Of a stretch of 35,819 nt of DNA, positions 23,817 through 34,216 are shown piece after piece. Position 1 is the stretch's first letter; every line of letters begins with the position of its first letter. The stretch is from the NCBI GenBank assembly GCA_902790465.1, contig CADASF010000018.1:1-35819 (forward strand), in the 5' to 3' direction. Both the position numbers and the translations under genes were made by a program. The notes under the pieces were generated by a model that ran no database searches, was not told the origin of the DNA, and saw nothing but the letters and a program-made list of their open reading frames with translations. The stretch is from an uncultured bacterium. Lineage in GTDB: Bacteria; Vulcanimicrobiota; CADAWZ01.

Positions 23817-26741
23817 CTAATCCCAATAAATATGTGGATAATGTATAAACTCACTCAAATCTATTTTTCTATCACTATTTGAAACATTTACAGATTTTAA
23901 AGAAGTACAACCATCAAAAATAGCATAACCTTTTGTTATATCACTATCTGGAATTGTTACTGATGTTAAAGAGGTACAACCTTCAAAAGCATTATATCCA
24001 ATGCTTTTTACACTATCTGGAATTGTTATAGATGTCAAAGAACTGCAATCTTTAAAAGCTTCCCTTCCTATTTCTATAACACTATTTGGAATTATTACAG
24101 ATTTTAAAGATGTGCAACCTTCAAAAGCATAATCTCTAATGCTTTTTACACTATCTGGAATTGCTACAGATGTTAAAAAATTACAACCCTTAAAAACATA
24201 ACATCTTATTTCTGTAATTTTATATTTATTGCCATTGTAAGTATAAGTTGAAGGAATAACTAAGTCTGTAACTTCTTTTCCATTTTTATCTATTATTTTG
24301 TTTTCTTTAACTTCATATCCCAATTTTTTGAGAACTTCTTTATTTAATTCAACTTCAAATTCTTTTGAATAATTCAAAGATTTTAAAGAATCACATCCTA
24401 AAAAAGCATTTACCTGTATTTCTTTAATATTTTTTGGAATATTTATTTCTTTTAGAGATGTACAATCTTCAAATGCACTTTCTCCAATGTATTTAATATT
24501 TTCTGAAAGTTGTACTCTTTCTAAAGAAATACAATTACGAAATGCATATTTATCTATTACTTTTACACTTTTGGGAATTGTTATAGATGTTAAAGAAGTG
24601 CAACCCCAAAAAGCACTACGTCCAATGCTTGTAACACTATTTGGAATTGTTACAGATGTTAAAGAAGTACAACGATTAAATAAATTATCTCCAATGTACT
24701 TAATATTTTCTGAAAGTTGTACTCTTTCTAAAGAAGTACAATTACTAAAAGTCCATCCTTCTATTTCTGTAACGCTATTTGGAATTGTTATAGATGTTAA
24801 AGAAGAACAACAATTAAATAAACTACTATTTATTTTAGTAATACTATTTGGAATTACCAATGATGTTAAAGAACTGCAACCACTAAATACACTATGTTCC
24901 ATTCTTGTAACACTATTTGGAATTTGTACAGATGTTAAAGAAGTACAATTACCAAAAGCACCTCTTTCTATTTCTACAACACTATTTGGAATTTGTACAG
25001 ATGTTAAAGAACTACAACCACCAAAAACACCAACTTCTATTTTTGTAACACTATTCGGAATAGTAATAGATGTCAAAGAATCACAATTACTAAAAGCACA
25101 ACTTCCTATTTCTATTACACTATCTGGAATATTTAAAGATGTTAAAGAAGTACAACCACTAAAAGCACCTTCTCCAATAGTTGTAATACTATCTGGAATT
25201 GTTATAGAATTTAAAAAAATGCACTCTTTAAACACTTCATTTCCTATTTCTGTAATTTTATATTTATTACCATTGTAAGTATAAGTTGCAGGAATAACTA
25301 AATCTGTAACGTCTTCTCCATTTTTTCGTAAACAAAATGCATTTACATAATTTCCATTTTTTAATAAATAATCATCTTGTTCTATATCATATCCCAACTG
25401 CTTTAAAACTTGTTTATCAATAGCAACTTCTTCAAACTCTTTTGAATAATTTAAAGATTTTAAAGAATCACATCCTCGAAAAGCATTTAACCTTATTTCT
25501 TTAATATTTTTTGGAATATTTATTTCTTTTAAAGAAGTACAACCATCAAAGGCACTTTCTCCTATACACTCAATATTTCCTAAAAATTGTACTTTTTCTA
25601 AAGAACTACAAGAACGAAAAACACTATCTCCTATTTCTGTAAGACTATTTGAAATAATGACATATTTTAAAGAAGTACATCCCTCAAAAGCACTACCTCC
25701 AATGCTTGTAACACTATTTGGAATTATTATAGATTTTAAAGAAGTACATCTCCAAAAAGCATTACCTCCAATACTTGTAACACTATCTGGAATTGTTACA
25801 GAAGTTAAAAATTTATTATCCATAAAAACATCATAATCAATTCCAGTAATTTTATATTTATTGCCATTATAAGTATAAGTTGCAGGAATAACTAAGTCTA
25901 TAACTTCTTTTCCATTTTTTCTTAGAGGTTCTATTCTAATAAATGTTCTTATACAAGTGATTTTATCAAATGTATCATCCTCATCATCCTTTAAATTTAC
26001 ATCATATCCCAAGTGCTTTAAAACTTGTTTATCAATAGTAACTTCAAATTCTTTTGAATAATTTAAAGGTTTTAAAGAATCACATCCTCGAAAAGCATTT
26101 AAATTTATCTTTTTAATATTTTTTGGAATATTTATTTCTTTTAGAGAAGTACAACCTTCAAAAGCCCTTTCTCCTATTTCTGTAATACAATTAGGAAGCT
26201 CTACGGATGTTAAAGATGTACATTCCAAAAAAGCAATTTTTTCTATTTCTGTTAGACCATCTGGAATTGTTACTGATATTAAAGAAGTACAATCCCCAAA
26301 AACACCAATTCCTATTTTTGTAATAGAATTTGAAATTTGTACAGATGTTAAAGATGTACAATCATAAAAAGCAAATTCTCCAAGTTCAGTAACACTATTT
26401 GGAATTGTTATAGAATTTAGAGAACTACAAAATTGAAAAGCCTCACTCCCTATTTTTGTAACACTATCTGGAATTATTACTGTTCTCAAAGAACTACAAA
26501 ATTGAAAAGCCTCACTCCCTATTTTTGTAACACTATCTGGAATTGTTACTGATCTCAAAGACCAACAAGAAGAAAAAACTTTTTCACCTATTTCTGTAAT
26601 TTTATATTCACTGCCATTGTAAGTATAAGTTGAAGGAATAATTAAGTCTGTAACTTCTTTTCCATTGTTATCTATTATTTTGTTATTTTTAATTTCATAT
26701 CCCAGTTGTTCGAGAGTATTATTATTTAATTTAACATCCAT
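23817..26741 (-). CDS. BspA-like leucine-rich repeat protein (LRR_5), four-module
   Basis: The 974-residue protein is built almost wholly of about 23-residue repeats of the Treponema pallidum/BspA type (CTSLTSVTIPNSVTEIGxxAF). Four larger modules start near residues 1, 231, 438 and 796, each with a header of the form VLKxLGYE and then TYTYNGNKYKITEIG. Such proteins form curved solenoids that often bind host or bacterial surface ligands. Unlike many of them, no signal peptide is present at the N-terminus and no sorting motif at the end (HYPHIYWD), so location is uncertain. GGAGG lies 6 nt before the ATG. It is a single-gene unit, downstream of the glgP terminator. The internal DNA repeats make it prone to recombination. 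Confidence 0.9.
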   Translation of the reverse strand: MDVKLNNNTLEQLGYEIKNNKIIDNNGKEVTDLIIPSTYTYNGSEYKITEIGEKVFSSCWSLRSVTIPDSVTKIGSEAFQFCSSLRTVIIPDSVTKIGSEAFQFCSSLNSITIPNSVTELGEFAFYDCTSLTSVQISNSITKIGIGVFGDCTSLISVTIPDGLTEIEKIAFLECTSLTSVELPNCITEIGERAFEGCTSLKEINIPKNIKKINLNAFRGCDSLKPLNYSKEFEVTIDKQVLKHLGYDVNLKDDEDDTFDKITCIRTFIRIEPLRKNGKEVIDLVIPATYTYNGNKYKITGIDYDVFMDNKFLTSVTIPDSVTSIGGNAFWRCTSLKSIIIPNSVTSIGGSAFEGCTSLKYVIISNSLTEIGDSVFRSCSSLEKVQFLGNIECIGESAFDGCTSLKEINIPKNIKEIRLNAFRGCDSLKSLNYSKEFEEVAIDKQVLKQLGYDIEQDDYLLKNGNYVNAFCLRKNGEDVTDLVIPATYTYNGNKYKITEIGNEVFKECIFLNSITIPDSITTIGEGAFSGCTSLTSLNIPDSVIEIGSCAFSNCDSLTSITIPNSVTKIEVGVFGGCSSLTSVQIPNSVVEIERGAFGNCTSLTSVQIPNSVTRMEHSVFSGCSSLTSLVIPNSITKINSSLFNCCSSLTSITIPNSVTEIEGWTFSNCTSLERVQLSENIKYIGDNLFNRCTSLTSVTIPNSVTSIGRSAFWGCTSLTSITIPKSVKVIDKYAFRNCISLERVQLSENIKYIGESAFEDCTSLKEINIPKNIKEIQVNAFLGCDSLKSLNYSKEFEVELNKEVLKKLGYEVKENKIIDKNGKEVTDLVIPSTYTYNGNKYKITEIRCYVFKGCNFLTSVAIPDSVKSIRDYAFEGCTSLKSVIIPNSVIEIGREAFKDCSSLTSITIPDSVKSIGYNAFEGCTSLTSVTIPDSDITKGYAIFDGCTSLKSVNVSNSDRKIDLSEFIHYPHIYWD

Positions 26742-26794
26742 AATACCTCCATTATAATTTAATTACATTTTCGTTATTTTTATTTTACCACAAC

Positions 26795-26840
26795 AAAATA
26801 AAAAAGCCCTTGCAGATTTTTTATTTTATCCACAAAGGCT
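26795..26840 (-). terminator. Terminator after glgP
   Basis: On the minus strand AGCCTTTG (26840-26833) pairs with CAAGGGCT (26812-26805) with one G-T, with a 20-nt A/T-rich loop and a T-rich tail. It lies 43 nt past the phosphorylase stop. Confidence 0.75.
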
Positions 26841-26883
26841 GAATTTTTTTTAAGTATTTACCAACACACTTTAAATATATGTA

Positions 26884-29409
26884 CTATTTTACGATTTTAT
26901 TTTTCTTGTGTTCTTTGATAAGATTTGTTATCGAATCAACATGCCAAATTTCTTTTGCATATTCAAGGATTGTTCTATCACTTGAGAATTTGCCCATATT
27001 TGCCGAGTTGATAATTGATTTTTCTACCCATTTTTCTTGATTTCTAAATTCTTTTGAAACCTCTTTTTGGCAGGCTATATAAGAATCATAGTCAAGTGTC
27101 AATAGATATTTATCACCAGCATAGAGGAGAGAGCCAATAATTGGCTTGAATATCTCTCTATCACCTTTTGAGAAATAGCCATTTGCAATCATATCAAGGC
27201 ATTTTTTCAATTTTGGATTTTGCTGTACTTCTTCCATTGGATTGAACCCATGGGCTTCTACTTGATCAACTTCTTTTGCTGTAAGTCCGAAGATAAATAT
27301 ATTTTCATCTCCAACTTCTTCTTTGATTTCAATATTTGCACCATCAAGTGTTCCTATTGTCAAAGCACCATTGAGAGATAATTTCATATTTCCAGTTCCT
27401 GATGCTTCTGTTCCTGCTGTTGAAATCTGTTCTGATAGATCGGCTGCAGGGATAATCAATTCTGCAAGAGATACTGAATAATTTTCCAAGAATACAACTT
27501 TCAATTTGTCGCCAATGTCTGGATCGTTGTTTACGACATCTGCTATTGAGTTGATCAATTTGATGATCAATTTTGCCTGATGATAACCAGCTGCTGATTT
27601 TCCTGAGAAAATAATTGTTCTTGGAACAATGTCAGCTTCTGGATTTGCTTTTATTTCATTGTAAAGAGTGATTATGTGAAGTACATTGAGAAGTTGTCTC
27701 TTGTATTCGTGGATTCTCTTTACTTGAATATCAAACATAGAATTTTCGTTAACTTTGATACCAGTTGTTTTTAAAATATATTTTGCAAGGCGTTTCTTGT
27801 TGTTTTTCTTGATTTCAGCCCATTTTTTGACAAACTCTTTGTCTTTCTTGAATTCCAAAATCTTTTTAAGTTCGTCTAAATTTGTTACCCAATCTTCACC
27901 GATTTTGTCTGTGATAAGTTCTGACAATTCTGGATTACTCATCAATAACCATCTACGAGGAGTTATACCATTTGTCTTATTTATAAATTTGTCAGGTTCG
28001 ATTTCAGCAAAATCTCTGAAAAGGCTTTCTTTTAAAATCTTTGAGTGAAGAGCAGCAACACCATTTACTTTGTGACTACCGACTACAGCGAGGTTTGCCA
28101 TTCTTACTGATTTTTCTCCACCTTCTTCGATCAATGACATCTTGCGAAGTTTTTCGTTATTGCCAGGATAAAGTCTTGAAATTTCATCAAGAAATCTTCT
28201 ATTTATTTCATAAATTATCTGTAAATGACGTGGTAAAAGAGTACCGAGCATTGATACAGGCCATTTTTCCATTGCTTCTGGCATAACAGTATGGTTTGTA
28301 TATGCAAATGTATTCTTTGTAATATCCCATGCTTTATCCCAACCATAGCCATATTTATCTATTAATAGACGCATAAGCTCTGGAATTGCAAGTGCTGGGT
28401 GTGTATCGTTCAACTGAATTGCAGCTTTCTCACTTAAATTATCAAGATTTGGATTTACTGCAAGATGTCTTGCAATGATGTCTTGAATTGTTGCAGATAC
28501 GAAGAAATATTCTTGTGTTAAACGAAGCAATTTGCCTCTATATGAATTGTCATTTGGATACAAAACCTTTGAAATTGTCTCTGCAAGACCTTGTTGTTCA
28601 ACAGCTTTTAAGTAGAAACCCTCGTTGAATGCTTCGAGGTCAAATTCGTGTTTTGCTTTTGCTGTCCACAATCTCAAATTGTTAGCTACATCATTTTTGT
28701 AACCTGGAATGAGCATATCGTGTGGGACTGCGACGACTTCCTGTCTGTCAACCCATTCATAATAAATTCTGCCATCTCCATCCATATATTCATTTACTTT
28801 TCCGTTGATACCGATATCATAGGAAATTGCTGGCTTGCTTATTTCCCAAAGGTTGTCATATTTTAGCCATTCATCAGGAGATTCAACTTGATAACCATTT
28901 TTGATTTTTTGGGTGAAAATACCGTACTCATATCTGAGACCATAACCAAAACAAGGGATTCCAAGTGTTGCCATTGAATCCATAAAACAAGCAGCAAGAC
29001 GACCTAAACCACCATTTCCAAGACCTGCATCAGATTCATTTTCCAAAAGTGTATCCATATCAATACCTAAATCGTCAAATACTTCTTTGACCATTTGATA
29101 AATGCCGAGGTTTATCATAGAATTTCCCATAGCTCTACCCATTAGGTATTCCATTGACATGTAATATACACGCTTGACATTGTTTTTATATGTGATGTAG
29201 TTTACATCATTTCCATTTTCAACAAGGTAATCTCTGACAGATAAGGCAGAAGATGAATAAAAATCTCTTTTGCGAGCTATTCTCTCATGGATTGCTAAAC
29301 TGTATTCGAGATGTTCTGCCATTGTTTTAAAGAAAGTGTTTTTATCTCTTTTTCTTCTTTCTTCTACTTTTTCCCATAGCTTATCTACGGGTTTCTTTGA
29401 TTTCGTCAT
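26884..29409 (-). CDS. glgP: Glycogen/starch/alpha-glucan phosphorylase
   Basis: The 841-residue protein is full length for the GT35 family. It shows the N-terminal segment YYMSMEYLMGRAMGNS, GLGNGGLGRLAACFMDS, and the PLP-binding signature EASGTGNMKLSLNG with the lysine at residue 676. It releases glucose 1-phosphate from alpha-1,4-glucan in the cytosol. GGAGG precedes the ATG. It is the last gene of a three-gene unit after the carboxyltransferase and UDP-glucuronate decarboxylase genes (35-nt gap) and ends at a terminator. The product could enter glycolysis or, through UDP-glucose, sugar-nucleotide synthesis; no glycogen synthase is present here. Confidence 0.95.
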   Translation of the reverse strand: MTKSKKPVDKLWEKVEERRKRDKNTFFKTMAEHLEYSLAIHERIARKRDFYSSSALSVRDYLVENGNDVNYITYKNNVKRVYYMSMEYLMGRAMGNSMINLGIYQMVKEVFDDLGIDMDTLLENESDAGLGNGGLGRLAACFMDSMATLGIPCFGYGLRYEYGIFTQKIKNGYQVESPDEWLKYDNLWEISKPAISYDIGINGKVNEYMDGDGRIYYEWVDRQEVVAVPHDMLIPGYKNDVANNLRLWTAKAKHEFDLEAFNEGFYLKAVEQQGLAETISKVLYPNDNSYRGKLLRLTQEYFFVSATIQDIIARHLAVNPNLDNLSEKAAIQLNDTHPALAIPELMRLLIDKYGYGWDKAWDITKNTFAYTNHTVMPEAMEKWPVSMLGTLLPRHLQIIYEINRRFLDEISRLYPGNNEKLRKMSLIEEGGEKSVRMANLAVVGSHKVNGVAALHSKILKESLFRDFAEIEPDKFINKTNGITPRRWLLMSNPELSELITDKIGEDWVTNLDELKKILEFKKDKEFVKKWAEIKKNNKKRLAKYILKTTGIKVNENSMFDIQVKRIHEYKRQLLNVLHIITLYNEIKANPEADIVPRTIIFSGKSAAGYHQAKLIIKLINSIADVVNNDPDIGDKLKVVFLENYSVSLAELIIPAADLSEQISTAGTEASGTGNMKLSLNGALTIGTLDGANIEIKEEVGDENIFIFGLTAKEVDQVEAHGFNPMEEVQQNPKLKKCLDMIANGYFSKGDREIFKPIIGSLLYAGDKYLLTLDYDSYIACQKEVSKEFRNQEKWVEKSIINSANMGKFSSDRTILEYAKEIWHVDSITNLIKEHKKNKIVK

Positions 29410-29444
29410 ATTTCCTCCGAAGATATTTTCAGTTTACAAACAAC

Positions 29445-30386
29445 TTATTTTTCTCGTTTCAATCTTTCAATAAAATAATCTCTTGTTTTTATTATACCTT
29501 CATCAAGTGGGATTATTGGTTCCCAATCGAGTTTTTCTTTTGCTAAACTAATGTCAGGTTTTCTTTTTCGTGGATCGTCATTTGGTAATGGCTTATATAT
29601 TATTTCAGATTTTGAATTGCAAACTTTTATAACTTTTTCTGCAAGTTCTTTGATTGTGAATTCACCTGGATTTCCTAAATTTACAGGACCTACAAAATCA
29701 TCTTGTTCCATCATTTTTATCATACCATTTACAAGGTCTGACACATATTGGAAACTACGAGTTTGTGAACCATCTCCATAAATAGTTATTGGATCGCCTT
29801 TTATTGCTTGAACAAGGAAATTAGAAATAACCCTGCCGTCATTTAATGCCATATTTGGTCCATAGGTATTGAATATTCTTATAACCCTGATTTCTGCTTC
29901 ATGTTGCCTATCAAATTCCATACATAGGCATTCTGCAAGTCTTTTGCCTTCATCATAACAGGCTCTGATTCCTATAGGATTTACATTCCCCCAATAACTC
30001 TCTTTTTGTGGGTGAACCGAAGGATCGCCATATACTTCTGAAGTAGAGGCTTGTAGAAAACGAGCCTTTGTCTTTTTTGCTAAATTTAACATATTCCAAA
30101 CGCCTAATGTAGATGTTTTTATCGTCTGTATAGGCTGATTTTGATAATGGACAGGTGAAGCAGGACATGCTAAATTATATATCTGTTCCGCATTTATTAT
30201 AATTCCGTCCGTGATATCATGTTTTATGAATTCAAAATTTGAATTCTGCAACAAATCTGCAATATTTTCTTTTGAACCAGTATATAGGTTATCTATACAT
30301 ATAACTTCATAACCCTTTTCAAGTAAAGTTCTGCATAAGTGTGAACCTATAAAACCAGCTCCTCCAGTTACAATAACTCTGGTCAT
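29445..30386 (-). CDS. UDP-glucuronate decarboxylase (UDP-xylose synthase), extended SDR family
   Basis: The 313-residue protein has the NAD-binding GGAGFIG (8-14), the UXS-type segment [13 protein letters not shown] (70-82), the active site T115-S116-E117 in [11 protein letters not shown] and the Y144-x3-K148 pair, followed by [10 protein letters not shown] and [11 protein letters not shown]. These motifs are typical of UDP-xylose synthase rather than UDP-glucose 4-epimerase. The reaction makes UDP-xylose from UDP-glucuronate for surface polysaccharide. It lies between the carboxyltransferase (26 nt) and glgP (35 nt). The link to fatty-acid synthesis in the same unit is unexplained; both could serve cell-envelope building. 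Confidence 0.88.
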   Translation of the reverse strand: MTRVIVTGGAGFIGSHLCRTLLEKGYEVICIDNLYTGSKENIADLLQNSNFEFIKHDITDGIIINAEQIYNLACPASPVHYQNQPIQTIKTSTLGVWNMLNLAKKTKARFLQASTSEVYGDPSVHPQKESYWGNVNPIGIRACYDEGKRLAECLCMEFDRQHEAEIRVIRIFNTYGPNMALNDGRVISNFLVQAIKGDPITIYGDGSQTRSFQYVSDLVNGMIKMMEQDDFVGPVNLGNPGEFTIKELAEKVIKVCNSKSEIIYKPLPNDDPRKRKPDISLAKEKLDWEPIIPLDEGIIKTRDYFIERLKREK

Positions 30387-30412
30387 AATACTTAGATTAG
30401 CTCCAATTTTTT

Positions 30413-32164
30413 TTACTTTATAGCTTTTACTGTTTCATAGAAAAATTTAAGATATTTTGTTACTATCTTTTTTACATTTGTTCTTGTTATTATTTCATCA
30501 ACTCCATTTATTGTATAAACAAAATCTGAAATTGTTACTTCAGGCTCAACTTTGATTCCTGCCAGTTGTGTTACACGAGGACCAGCAAAACAAACAAGAG
30601 CATTTTTCTCACCAATATTTATTGTTCCTTGTGTTGCAAAACTTGCCAAAGCTCCACCTGTGCTTGGGTGTGTCATTATTGAAATAAATGGAAGTCCTGC
30701 TTCTTTTAAAAGTGAAACAGCCATATTGGTTTTTGCCATTTGAACAAGTGATACTGTTCCTTCCTGCATTCTTGCACCACCAGAAGCACAAATTCCGATT
30801 AAAGGCAATTTTCTTGAAATACAGAATTGTACGGCTCTGTAGAATTTTTCACCCATTGCTGAACCCATTGAACCGCCAAAGAAATTGAAGTTGGATATTG
30901 CCAAAACAGCTCTGTAATTGTTGATTTTTGCAATTCCAGTTGTGAGTGATTCACCACAACCGCTTTTTGTCTCTGCTGCTTCCAATGCTTCGAGATATGA
31001 ATCTGTAATATCTTCTTTATTTAAAAGCTCTTTTGCAGTTATTTTGTTGTTAAATTCTGTGAATGTGTGGCTATCACATAAAATATCTGTCCATTCATCA
31101 GACATCAATGTCTCGCCTTTTCCACAAATTGGACAGGATTTGTAGTTCTTTTGATATTCATCAAGTGGCACATAGCCGCCACAGCCTCTTCCGTCTTTTT
31201 TCTCACAGAGGACATGTGGTTTACTTAGATCCATGTTTTTACTCTCAAAATATGCACGCTCCAGTGAATTTGACAATTCGTCTGCATTTATGATTTTAGC
31301 TCTTGATTTTCTGCTGACTTGTGAATTTTCGTCTTTGTGGAAGAAATCAACAACTTGTGCGAAAAATCCCTGTTTTTTATAGACACCATAACTCAAAACT
31401 CTTCTTCTTCTTCTCTCAAGAAGTCTGTCAACATCAGTTTTGATAACATCGGAAACTGCTTTAGATATAGCGGATTTTATTGATTTTATGTAACCTTCAT
31501 AATCTGAAATGTCTTCAGGTTCTTTTACTATTTCATCACAAATGCCATAGTATAGCATATCTTTACTTGTTGGTCTTATGAGGTTCAAAGATTCTTCTAT
31601 TTTTGTATTGTCTCTGAAGATGATAGAACCACAGCTTTCAGGAGCTATTACATAGTACATTGCATCTTCCATTATAAGTCTTCTATCTGTAACTTGGAGA
31701 GCCAATGCACCACCAGAACCGCCTTCACCAAGGACGAGTGAAACTGTAGGGGTCTTTACTGTACAAAATTTGCTTATACAGTCGGATATTGACCACGATT
31801 GAAGGTTTTTTGCAGAATCAGAGCTCGGATCGGCACCTGGTGTATCAACAAATGTAACTACTGGCAAATTGTTTGTTTCTGCATATTCGAGAATTTCGAT
31901 AACATGTCTATAACCAATGGGTTTTACCATTCCAAAATTGACTTTACTTGCATAAGCCAAATCATTTCCCTTTGGTTTTTCCTGCCCAATAAATATTACT
32001 TTTTTCTTGTTGATGTAGCCTGTACCACTTATTATTGCATAATCTTTTGCTTTGAAGTAGGCGATGTCTGTGAAAATATTTTTGATGACATCAGAACTTC
32101 TGATTCTATTTGGATTTCTTGTTTTTTCTTTGAAAATTTCAGTTACTGTCTTTTTTGATTTCAT
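30413..32164 (-). CDS. Fused acetyl-CoA carboxylase carboxyltransferase, alpha then beta
   Basis: One 583-residue protein joins an AccA-like half to an AccD-like half. Alpha features: [16 protein letters not shown] (105-120) and [12 protein letters not shown] (145-156). Beta features: a zinc-ribbon with C320, C328, C344 and C347, [14 protein letters not shown], then SGGARMQEG (461-469). The third and fourth cysteines and the 15-residue spacer match E. coli AccD, but the first pair is spaced by seven residues instead of two. The enzyme moves the carboxyl group from biotin to acetyl-CoA to give malonyl-CoA. The biotin carboxylase and BCCP genes are not here. A propionyl-CoA or decarboxylase role is less likely given the AccA/AccD-type motifs. 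The ribosome site is weak (GGA). Confidence 0.9.
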   Translation of the reverse strand: MKSKKTVTEIFKEKTRNPNRIRSSDVIKNIFTDIAYFKAKDYAIISGTGYINKKKVIFIGQEKPKGNDLAYASKVNFGMVKPIGYRHVIEILEYAETNNLPVVTFVDTPGADPSSDSAKNLQSWSISDCISKFCTVKTPTVSLVLGEGGSGGALALQVTDRRLIMEDAMYYVIAPESCGSIIFRDNTKIEESLNLIRPTSKDMLYYGICDEIVKEPEDISDYEGYIKSIKSAISKAVSDVIKTDVDRLLERRRRRVLSYGVYKKQGFFAQVVDFFHKDENSQVSRKSRAKIINADELSNSLERAYFESKNMDLSKPHVLCEKKDGRGCGGYVPLDEYQKNYKSCPICGKGETLMSDEWTDILCDSHTFTEFNNKITAKELLNKEDITDSYLEALEAAETKSGCGESLTTGIAKINNYRAVLAISNFNFFGGSMGSAMGEKFYRAVQFCISRKLPLIGICASGGARMQEGTVSLVQMAKTNMAVSLLKEAGLPFISIMTHPSTGGALASFATQGTINIGEKNALVCFAGPRVTQLAGIKVEPEVTISDFVYTINGVDEIITRTNVKKIVTKYLKFFYETVKAIK

Positions 32165-32479
32165 TTTTTTTATCCATAACTTTCTAAGTATTTTTATATA
32201 TCAATTCAAAATTGTTATTTTTTTATCCGTTTTTTATCATTTAATAAATTATAAGAATTTCTTTAAAATGCTAATTTTCCCTTTTTTTTAGATTTATAAT
32301 AGAAAAAAAGATTTAGAATATATTTTATTTAAAAGATAAAAAAGGAAAATGAAAAAATACATAGTAATAAAAGAAAATTCTATTATAAAAGGAATATTTA
32401 TATTAAGATAAAATAAAAAAGAGTTGAGACATATTTTGTCGAATAGATAAAAAAAATATACATTATTGATGAGCCAATT
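32165..32479. other. Divergent intergenic region of 315 nt
   Basis: This A/T-rich gap separates the carboxyltransferase operon from the GAF-phosphatase operon and must hold both promoters. TTGAGA (32424-32429) with GATAAA 16 nt later is a mediocre plus-strand candidate. A 20-codon frame (32349-32411) with AGGA just upstream may be chance. I see no clear terminator, RNA motif or repeat here. Confidence 0.4.
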
Positions 32480-34216
32480 ATGAATACTACAAAAAAAGTA
32501 AAAGCCTCTTTGGAGGACAGATATAAATTTTATTATGATATTGGAAGGTTATTTAATTCCAGTTTTAATATCAATTTTCTTCTCGACACAGTTCTTTCAA
32601 AAATTGTAAATGAGATGAATGTTGAGGGAGGGGCTTTTTGGCTTTATGACAATGAAAAAGATAAAACAATTTGTAGTAATTGCATAAATCCTTCTGGAAT
32701 CGTTTTAAGTGGTTTTGAAATAAAAAATGATTTGGGCATAAAAGGTTATTGTATCAGAAATCGAAAACAAATTATGCTTGATGACATCAATAAATTTCAG
32801 GATTATGAAGATGATTTTGAGAGAAAAATGAAACTAAATGTCAGAAGCATTGCCTGTGTTCCAATGATTCACAAAAAAACTTTAATTGGAATGATTGAGT
32901 TGATAAATGGCAATGATGATCCTCCATTTTCAAATGATGATTTAGAACTCCTCGAATTTATTTCAAATACAACTGCTATAGCTCTTAACAAGGCACATCT
33001 TTTTGATGATACATCGGAAAGAGATAGATTAAAAAAAGAACTTGAATTTGCTTCTTTTTTGCAGTCATCTATTCTTCCATTAAAAAAAGTTGAAAATCCT
33101 TTTTTTGAACTCCATGCGACACTTGAACAGACAAAGGAAATGGGTGGAGATTTTTATGATTGGCGTGAACTTGAAGAAAATAAATATTTATTTTTGATTG
33201 CAGATGTCTCTGGAAAAGGTAGCCCTGCGGCAATTTTTATGGCAATTGCAAGAAGTATAATGTGGACAGTCAGTAACTTTTTTCATGATCCAAAGAAAAT
33301 TTTGGAAAAAACAAATGAATTTTTACGAAATTCCAATAGAATAGATATGTTTGTTACAACTCTTTTGATAGTTGTTGATACAAAACAAAAAAAATTAAAA
33401 TATGTTTCTGCAGGTCATAATTCTGGATTTTTGATAAGAAAAAATGGTGATGTTGTCGCATTAAAAACAAAGGGTATGCCACTTGGTGTTGTAGAAAAGT
33501 CAACTTATGAGCAGAAAGAAATATCTATAGAAAAAGATGATCTGCTATTTTTATATACAGATGGTTTGACTGAAACAACGAATAAAAATGGCAAAGAATA
33601 TGGAGAGGCAAAATTAGAGAGAAAAGCAGTAAATCTTCGTCTTAAACCTCTTGCAGAAATATCGGAAAATGTTTTTTCTTCATTAAAAAAATATTCAAAT
33701 GATCAAGTCTCGGATGACAGATGTCTGATGTTACTTCGTTTTTTAGAACCTGGTCCTAAAAAATCACCTATGGATTCATTTGCATTGAATCTTTCCGATA
33801 AAATGGACGATATAACAAAAACTCTTGAATATGTTGAGAGAGTTGCAATAGGTGGCGGATTTAGTGCTGATGATATAAATGATATTTTAATTGCAGTTGA
33901 AGAAATTTGTGTAAATGTGATAATGTATGGATTCCCTCAGTCAAAAGCTAACTACACTGTCGATGCTTGGACAGATGACGAAAAAATAACTGTCGTAATA
34001 AAAGACAAGGGAATTCCATTTGATCCTACAAGGGTTTTAGAATCTCCAGAAGAATTTAATACAAAAAGAGAAGAAGATGGAGGATATGGTCTTCTTCTTA
34101 TCAGAGAACTTATGGATGAAATAAATTATAGATATGACGACGAAAAAGGAAATGTATCTACTTTAATAAAAAGAAAGACTGTTAGAAATGAGGATAACAT
34201 GAGGAAAGATGACTAA
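32480..34216 (+). CDS. GAF sensor - SpoIIE/PP2C phosphatase - RsbW-like kinase fusion
   Basis: This 578-residue protein has three domains. A GAF domain (about 25-172) senses a small ligand or redox state. After a helical linker, a SpoIIE-type PP2C domain (about 205-422) keeps the metal-binding acids D224 (GGDFYD), D242 (IADVSGKG), D361 (YTDGLTE) and D412/D413 (SDDR). The C-terminal HATPase domain (about 435-566) has E475 and N479 (VEEICVNV), D509 (KDKG) and the GGYGL box, as in RsbW/SpoIIAB. It would both remove and add phosphate on a STAS partner, setting release of a sigma factor or other target. The STAS gene lies 0.8 kb downstream. The next gene overlaps by 8 nt. Confidence 0.92.
   Translation: MNTTKKVKASLEDRYKFYYDIGRLFNSSFNINFLLDTVLSKIVNEMNVEGGAFWLYDNEKDKTICSNCINPSGIVLSGFEIKNDLGIKGYCIRNRKQIMLDDINKFQDYEDDFERKMKLNVRSIACVPMIHKKTLIGMIELINGNDDPPFSNDDLELLEFISNTTAIALNKAHLFDDTSERDRLKKELEFASFLQSSILPLKKVENPFFELHATLEQTKEMGGDFYDWRELEENKYLFLIADVSGKGSPAAIFMAIARSIMWTVSNFFHDPKKILEKTNEFLRNSNRIDMFVTTLLIVVDTKQKKLKYVSAGHNSGFLIRKNGDVVALKTKGMPLGVVEKSTYEQKEISIEKDDLLFLYTDGLTETTNKNGKEYGEAKLERKAVNLRLKPLAEISENVFSSLKKYSNDQVSDDRCLMLLRFLEPGPKKSPMDSFALNLSDKMDDITKTLEYVERVAIGGGFSADDINDILIAVEEICVNVIMYGFPQSKANYTVDAWTDDEKITVVIKDKGIPFDPTRVLESPEEFNTKREEDGGYGLLLIRELMDEINYRYDDEKGNVSTLIKRKTVRNEDNMRKDD

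Noticed and set aside
24487-25278. A 263-codon plus-strand frame inside the LRR gene
   Set aside because: It is a mirror of the repeated LRR codons on the opposite strand. It has the same period and no own ribosome site, and the minus frame matches a known family.
23857-26580. CRISPR-like regular repeats
   Set aside because: The regular spacing comes from the 69-nt coding unit of a leucine-rich-repeat protein; there are no unique spacers or palindromic repeats. No CRISPR array was seen elsewhere in the window.
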